Of a DNA stretch of 5,160 nt, positions 4,179 to 5,160 are shown piece by piece. Within the stretch, counting starts at the first letter, position 1. Every line of letters begins with the position of its first letter. The DNA comes from Clostridiales bacterium (GTDB lineage Bacteria; Bacillota; Peptococcia; Peptococcales; Peptococcaceae): NCBI GenBank assembly GCA_003343815.1, contig QAKL01000069.1:1-5160 (forward strand), read 5' to 3'. The position numbers were made by a program, and so were the translations under genes. Under the pieces are notes generated by a model. It was not told where the DNA came from. It saw nothing but the letters and a program-made list of their open reading frames with translations, and did no database searches.

Positions 4179-5160
4179 ACTTATTTTCCATAAGCATCCG
4201 CTTGATTTGGACATAAATCGCACATTCCAAGCGTTTTTTCTGCAAATTGCAGCCGTATTCGTAAGGCTCTTTCAAACTGCCGCCGTAGCGCAAATTATTG
4301 GCATGGCACCCGCCGGAGCAGTAAAAGCGCGCCCAGCATTTCATGCAGGTAGGCTTACTAAGCACATGGCTTGACTGAAAATCGCGGCAAATATCGTAAT
4401 TTGTGATACCTTCATCGACGGTGCCTACTTTAAATTTCTCATCGCCCACAAACTGATGGCACGGGTAGAGATCCCCCTCGGGACTTATCGCCAGATAGTC
4501 ATGTCCCGAGCCGCAGCCGCTTAAACGTTTCGGCAGGCAGGGACCGTGGCTCAAATCCACATTAAAATGGAAGAAATTATACCCATCGCCCGCTTCCATT
4601 TTCTCGACATAGTGGCGCGCCAATTTATCGTACTGCTCGTACAAAATCGGCAGATCCTCCTCGGTCAGCGCGTAGGACATTTCTTTGGGCGCGACAACGG
4701 GCTCGACGGAGATTTCCTTGAATCCTGCGTCGACCATATGCTTTACATCCTCGAAGAAATCGCGATTCCAGTGGGTATAGGTGCCGCGCAGATAATACTC
4801 CAAGCCGTTGCGGCTGTCGGCGAAATGTTTAAATTTCGGGACGATATTGGCATAGGAACCTGTACCGTTAGGGAATTGACGCATTTTATCGTTGACCTCG
4901 GGGCGCCCGTCCAAGCTCAAAACAGCGCTAATCCCCTCGTCGTTTAAAAATTTCTGCACTTCGTCGGTCAAAAGCACGCCATTGGTCGTCATGGTAAATT
5001 TGAAAATTTTATCGTGAATTTTACCCTGCTCGCGGCCGTATTTGACCAGTTCCTTACATACTTCAAAATTCAAAAGCGGCTCGCCGCCGAAAAAGTCGAC
5101 CTCAATGTGCTTACGGTGCTTGGAGGCTTTGATCAGAAAATCCAGCGCTTTTTTGCCGAC
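4177..5160 (-). CDS. Radical SAM/SPASM SCIFF-peptide (ranthipeptide) maturase, 5'-truncated by the window edge
   Basis: Radical SAM enzyme that installs non-alpha-carbon thioether crosslinks in a small Cys-rich SCIFF precursor. The visible 327 residues start inside the radical SAM barrel: DFFGGEPLLNF at fragment residues 22-32 is the typical GGE motif after the SAM-binding loop. Family-diagnostic stretches follow, such as ISVEPVVAP (150-158), RLSGCGSG and YPCHQFVGDEKF. The C-terminal SPASM domain has C216-x12-G-x4-C234 and C272-x2-C275-x5-C281-x3-C285-x18-C304, plus C208, C258 and C313, enough ligands for two auxiliary 4Fe-4S clusters. The family is about 450 residues, so about 120 N-terminal residues, including the CxxxCxxC SAM-cluster motif, are beyond the right edge. 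TTG at 5073 is not the start, because the frame stays open with conserved sequence to the edge. The SCIFF precursor gene is normally just upstream, here outside the window. The enzyme should be cytoplasmic and oxygen-sensitive. Confidence 0.93.
   Translation of the reverse strand, partial: VGKKALDFLIKASKHRKHIEVDFFGGEPLLNFEVCKELVKYGREQGKIHDKIFKFTMTTNGVLLTDEVQKFLNDEGISAVLSLDGRPEVNDKMRQFPNGTGSYANIVPKFKHFADSRNGLEYYLRGTYTHWNRDFFEDVKHMVDAGFKEISVEPVVAPKEMSYALTEEDLPILYEQYDKLARHYVEKMEAGDGYNFFHFNVDLSHGPCLPKRLSGCGSGHDYLAISPEGDLYPCHQFVGDEKFKVGTVDEGITNYDICRDFQSSHVLSKPTCMKCWARFYCSGGCHANNLRYGGSLKEPYEYGCNLQKKRLECAIYVQIKRMLMENK

Noticed and set aside
4546..4947. Plus-strand ORF of 133 residues opposite the SCIFF maturase
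   Set aside because: It is antisense to highly conserved maturase sequence, with no ribosome site or recognisable domain.
5071..5073. TTG as the start of the radical SAM protein
   Set aside because: The frame continues upstream to the window edge with the conserved DFFGGEPL motif, so the codon is an internal Leu.

Overview
The window is consistent with a Bacillota genome, most likely a clostridial or Negativicutes-like anaerobe. The evidence is a maturase of the SCIFF (ranthipeptide) family, which is concentrated in Clostridia; G-rich Shine-Dalgarno sequences with TTG and GTG starts; promoters carrying the Gram-positive TRTGn extension; and short U-tailed intrinsic terminators. Genus cannot be fixed from this sequence. 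Every recognisable gene lies on the minus strand, so the window reads right to left. I see no CRISPR array, insertion sequence or phage gene.

Layout in transcription order: (1) 5160-4177, the 3' two thirds of a radical SAM/SPASM SCIFF-peptide maturase, whose 5' end and presumably its small Cys-rich precursor lie beyond the right edge. (2) 4176-3895, a 282-bp intergenic region holding the best regulatory signals: an 82-bp imperfect inverted repeat, a WalR-like direct repeat inside it, a good TRTG-type promoter next to the peptidase gene, and two weaker promoter candidates. (3) 3894-2233, a membrane-anchored M23 peptidoglycan endopeptidase with LysM and G5 domains, closed by an intrinsic terminator at 2196-2227. 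(4) A strong sigma-A-type promoter (2065-2093), a tRNA-Thr(UGU) gene (1973-2045) and its terminator (1940-1968). (5) 1908-1585, a 107-residue protein with a charged, possibly winged-helix N-terminus and one C-terminal membrane helix, whose stop codon lies in the base of its terminator hairpin. (6) A promoter (1464-1492) and the first 471 codons of ftsH from a TTG start, cut by the left edge just past the HEAGH zinc site.

Most genes appear to be separate transcription units with their own promoter or terminator. The peptidase acts on the wall, FtsH handles membrane-protein quality control, and the maturase makes thioether crosslinks in a peptide; their adjacency does not by itself imply one pathway. 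I found no wholly unknown system. The most interesting lead is the control region at about 3955-4061, where a WalR-like box sits inside a large inverted repeat directly upstream of a cell-wall hydrolase promoter.
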